Shown here: positions 41,080 to 41,354 of the stretch, piece after piece | How the letters are laid out: each line of letters begins with the position of its first letter | How positions within the stretch are numbered: the first letter of the stretch is position 1 | Origin: Desulfobulbaceae bacterium | Lineage (GTDB): Bacteria; Desulfobacterota; Desulfobulbia; Desulfobulbales; Desulfocapsaceae | Assembly: GCA_003249645.1 (NCBI GenBank) | Contig: QKIH01000124.1 | Location: 1-41,354, forward strand | DNA length: 41,354 nucleotides | Direction of reading: 5' to 3' | Notes under the pieces: model-generated | Databases searched by the model: none | Seen by the model: the letters and a program-made list of their open reading frames with translations, nothing else | Told to the model about the DNA's origin: nothing | Position numbers and translations under genes: made by a program

Positions 41080-41354
41080 CTAATCTGCCGCTGCAACTGG
41101 AATAAAATCAAATTTTTGAAAAGAAAACAGCCCGGAATCGCAGATCTTCAGTTCCGGTATTACCACAAGGGACATAAAGGATAGGGCCAGAACCGGATTA
41201 AACGAACATTCAGGCGCAAGCGCAGTTATCTCGCGGTGCAGTTGTGCCAGATCATCGATAACAGCTTCAGCTTTTCGGCCGGTTATCAGACCGCCGATTT
41301 CAAGCTCGACCGCAGCCAGTTTTTTGCCTCCGTCAACTACAACGATACCGCCCT
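41080..41354 (-). CDS. ade: Adenine deaminase, C-terminal part (runs off the window)
   Basis: The minus strand is open from the window edge to a TAG at 41080, encoding 90 residues. GGIVVVDGGKKLAAVELEIG, GLITGRKAEAVIDDLAQL and NPVLALSFMSLVVIPELKIC with the closing FDFIPV match the C-terminal domain of the Ade amidohydrolase, which converts adenine to hypoxanthine and ammonia. The metal site is in the missing N-terminal part. It is transcribed towards the small lipoprotein gene. Confidence 0.85.
   Translation of the reverse strand, partial: GGIVVVDGGKKLAAVELEIGGLITGRKAEAVIDDLAQLHREITALAPECSFNPVLALSFMSLVVIPELKICDSGLFSFQKFDFIPVAAAD

Overview
The window looks like a chromosomal stretch from an anaerobic Gram-negative bacterium, most likely a Desulfobacterota (deltaproteobacterial, Desulfobulbales/Desulfovibrio-like) sulfate or sulfur metaboliser. 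The main clue is a Desulfovibrio-type cooA-cooS-cooC carbon monoxide dehydrogenase module. Lipoprotein and outer-membrane signals, moderate GC and alphaproteobacteria/delta-like enzyme variants fit. No phylogenetic marker is complete here, so the taxonomy is an inference.

Layout. 1-257: the 3' end of a 5S rRNA gene with its terminator, followed by what looks like a decayed second 5S copy. 527-2296: small housekeeping genes (YaiI family, a 54-residue membrane protein, a VOC protein, ppnP). 2367-5708 (minus): prephenate dehydratase, a CBS-pair protein and class II fumarase. 6365-9869 (minus): a CO sensor of the CooA type, CO dehydrogenase CooS with a CX2C D-cluster motif, and the nickel-insertion ATPase CooC; a CooA-type box lies before cooS and a tetraloop hairpin sits against its ribosome binding site. 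10591-14310: an inositol-phosphatase family gene, an unidentified outer-membrane beta-barrel, and a TPP-riboswitch-controlled thiM-thiE operon. 14695-19843: an MBOAT/AlgX-like polysaccharide O-acetylation pair, a secreted dienelactone-hydrolase family protein and a frameshifted family 2 glycosyltransferase.

19932-31131 is the most distinctive part: a divergent sugar-catabolic locus. One arm (minus) encodes a ribose-type ABC importer with a DUF2291-like lipoprotein, a FucI/AraA-superfamily isomerase, a DeoR regulator and a shikimate-dehydrogenase-like oxidoreductase lacking the usual substrate-binding serines. The other arm (plus) encodes a split two-subunit transketolase and a GlpK-like FGGY kinase. 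The combination of importer, isomerase, kinase and split transketolase resembles the logic of the transketolase route for D-apiose (and, less well, of sulfosugar transketolase routes), but the isomerase and dehydrogenase types differ, so the substrate is unknown. The permease gene carries a 7-bp tandem duplication that cuts off its last 27 residues.

31202-41354: a copper ATPase with a CopZ-like domain fused at its C-terminus and an internal start that could make free CopZ; a divergent HxlR regulator; a MocR-type regulator divergent from a LysE exporter with two exact direct repeats between them; a hybrid PAS sensor kinase; a CPA1 Na+/H+ antiporter; a small lipoprotein; and the 3' end of an adenine deaminase gene running off the window.
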